Source: Alphaproteobacteria bacterium (GTDB taxonomy: Bacteria; Pseudomonadota; Alphaproteobacteria; UBA8366). From it: 6,493 nt of DNA. Positions 5,610 to 6,493 of this stretch are shown here, one piece after another. Position 1 is the first letter of the stretch. Each line of letters opens with the position of its first letter. The DNA lies in the NCBI GenBank assembly GCA_018665505.1, contig JABJCS010000822.1:1-6493 (forward strand), given 5' to 3'. Position numbers and translations under genes: made by a program. The notes beneath the pieces are model-generated. The model did no database searches, had not been told where the DNA came from, and saw only the letters and a program-made list of their open reading frames with translations.

Positions 5610-6493
5610 TGCTAAGATACTCGCCGATTTCACTGTCGGATATCAAAAGGTTTAAGAAGGACACATCGCCTTTCCAAACATCCATCGCGTTGCGTTGTAC
5701 CGCTTGATAGGCGTCTTCACGGCTCATGCCCCGCTGGGTCAGCCCCAACAGAACCCGTTGAGAATGAACCAAGCCTTTCAATTGGTCCAGATTGGCCATC
5801 ATTGTATCAGGATAGACGAGCAGTTTGTCCATCATTCCCGCCATACGCATCAGAGCGAAATCGAGGGTTACCGTCGCGTCCGGCCCGATCATGCGCTCGA
5901 CCGATGAATGAGAGATATCGCGTTCGTGCCAGAGCGCCACATTCTCCATCGCCGGGACGACGGCGGATCGCACAATTCGGGCGAGGCCGGTGAGATTTTC
6001 CGTCAGGATGGGATTACGCTTGTGCGGCATCGCCGAGGAGCCCTTCTGACCTTCAGAGAAGAACTCTTCCGCTTCCCGGACTTCCGTGCGTTGCAGGTGG
6101 CGAATTTCGACAGAGAGACGCTCGATCGACGAGGCGATAATACCGAGGACGGCAAAGAACGCGGCGTGCCGGTCACGCGGAATAACCTGGGTCGAGACCG
6201 GCTCGGGCGTCAGGCCCAGTTTCTCGGCGACGTATTCCTCAACCCGCGGGTCGATATTGGCGAAAGTGCCGACAGCGCCCGAAATGGCGCAAGTGGCGAT
6301 CTCTTCGCGGGCGCCGGCGAGGCGTTTGCGGTTGCGGTCGAATTCGGCGTAATGCCCTGCCAGCTTGATACCGAACGTGGTGGGCTCAGCATGAATGCCG
6401 TGGCTGCGTCCGATGCAGACTGTATCCTTATGCTCGATGGCACGGCGCTTGAGGACTTCCAGGACCCGGTCGAGATCGGCGAGCAGAATGTCC
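5527..6493 (-). CDS. purB: Adenylosuccinate lyase PurB, C-terminal part (N-terminus beyond right edge)
   Basis: PurB removes fumarate from SAICAR to give AICAR, and from adenylosuccinate to give AMP; it acts as a cytoplasmic homotetramer. The window holds the last 321 residues of a protein usually about 430-435 long, so roughly the first 110 are missing. Clear motifs are GRSHGIHAEPTTFG (residues 28-41 of the visible part, including the general-acid His), ISGAVGTFANIDP, TEVREAEEFF, and the fumarase/aspartase superfamily signature GSSAMPHKRNP (151-161) with the catalytic loop Ser. The C-terminus ends YHTKHVDTIFKRVFGS, as normal for alphaproteobacterial PurB, so the stop at 5527 is the natural one. 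No frameshift is seen. The last 83 bp also encode, in another frame, the start of the downstream repeat protein. Its promoter lies outside the window. Confidence 0.97.
   Translation of the reverse strand, partial: DILLADLDRVLEVLKRRAIEHKDTVCIGRSHGIHAEPTTFGIKLAGHYAEFDRNRKRLAGAREEIATCAISGAVGTFANIDPRVEEYVAEKLGLTPEPVSTQVIPRDRHAAFFAVLGIIASSIERLSVEIRHLQRTEVREAEEFFSEGQKGSSAMPHKRNPILTENLTGLARIVRSAVVPAMENVALWHERDISHSSVERMIGPDATVTLDFALMRMAGMMDKLLVYPDTMMANLDQLKGLVHSQRVLLGLTQRGMSREDAYQAVQRNAMDVWKGDVSFLNLLISDSEIGEYLSNDDLEELFDLGYHTKHVDTIFKRVFGS

Noticed and set aside
5610..5633. Repeat protein starting at the GTG at 5633
   Set aside because: No Shine-Dalgarno-like sequence precedes it, and it lengthens an already long n-region. 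The ATG at 5609 is a weak but better choice; the GTG is not excluded.

Overview
The window looks like chromosomal DNA of an alphaproteobacterium of moderate-to-high GC. Three things point there: the purS-purQ-purL type of FGAM synthase, the order purC-purS-purQ-purL, and a gene for the F1FO-ATPase inhibitor subunit zeta (DUF1476), a family essentially confined to Alphaproteobacteria. The protein sequences would fit a Rhodospirillales-like lineage, but this is an impression and no search was run. Nothing suggests a plasmid, phage or mobile element.

Layout, read in the direction of transcription. On the minus strand, from the right edge, lies the 3' three quarters of purB (adenylosuccinate lyase). 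A large secreted TPR-like helical-repeat protein of unknown function follows, and its 5' end is encoded inside the last ~83 bp of purB. This gene converges, with a 13-bp gap, on the only plus-strand gene, the zeta subunit. A 186-bp divergent intergenic region separates zeta from a minus-strand block: an NRDE/TANGO2-family gene, a 113-bp gap with a plausible promoter, then purC, purS, purQ and the start of purL running off the left edge. Within purC-purS-purQ-purL the genes are tightly coupled: TAATG between purC and purS, 19 bp between purS and the preferred purQ start, and GTGA between purQ and purL.

Together the pur genes cover FGAR to FGAM (PurL with PurQ and PurS), CAIR to SAICAR (PurC), and SAICAR to AICAR plus adenylosuccinate to AMP (PurB). 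Zeta is an ATP/ADP-responsive brake on ATP hydrolysis by ATP synthase, so its place among purine genes makes thematic sense. The NRDE gene and the repeat protein have no evident link to purine synthesis.

Most of the region is ordinary conserved housekeeping DNA. The points most worth a second look are: (i) PurC departs from the family at two near-invariant positions, Glu for the phosphate-binding Ser and Arg for Lys; (ii) the signal-peptide region of the repeat protein is overprinted on the purB 3' end; (iii) the repeat protein is uncharacterised. I found no RNA gene, CRISPR array, insertion sequence or convincing intrinsic terminator, and there is no gene-free stretch longer than 300 bp.
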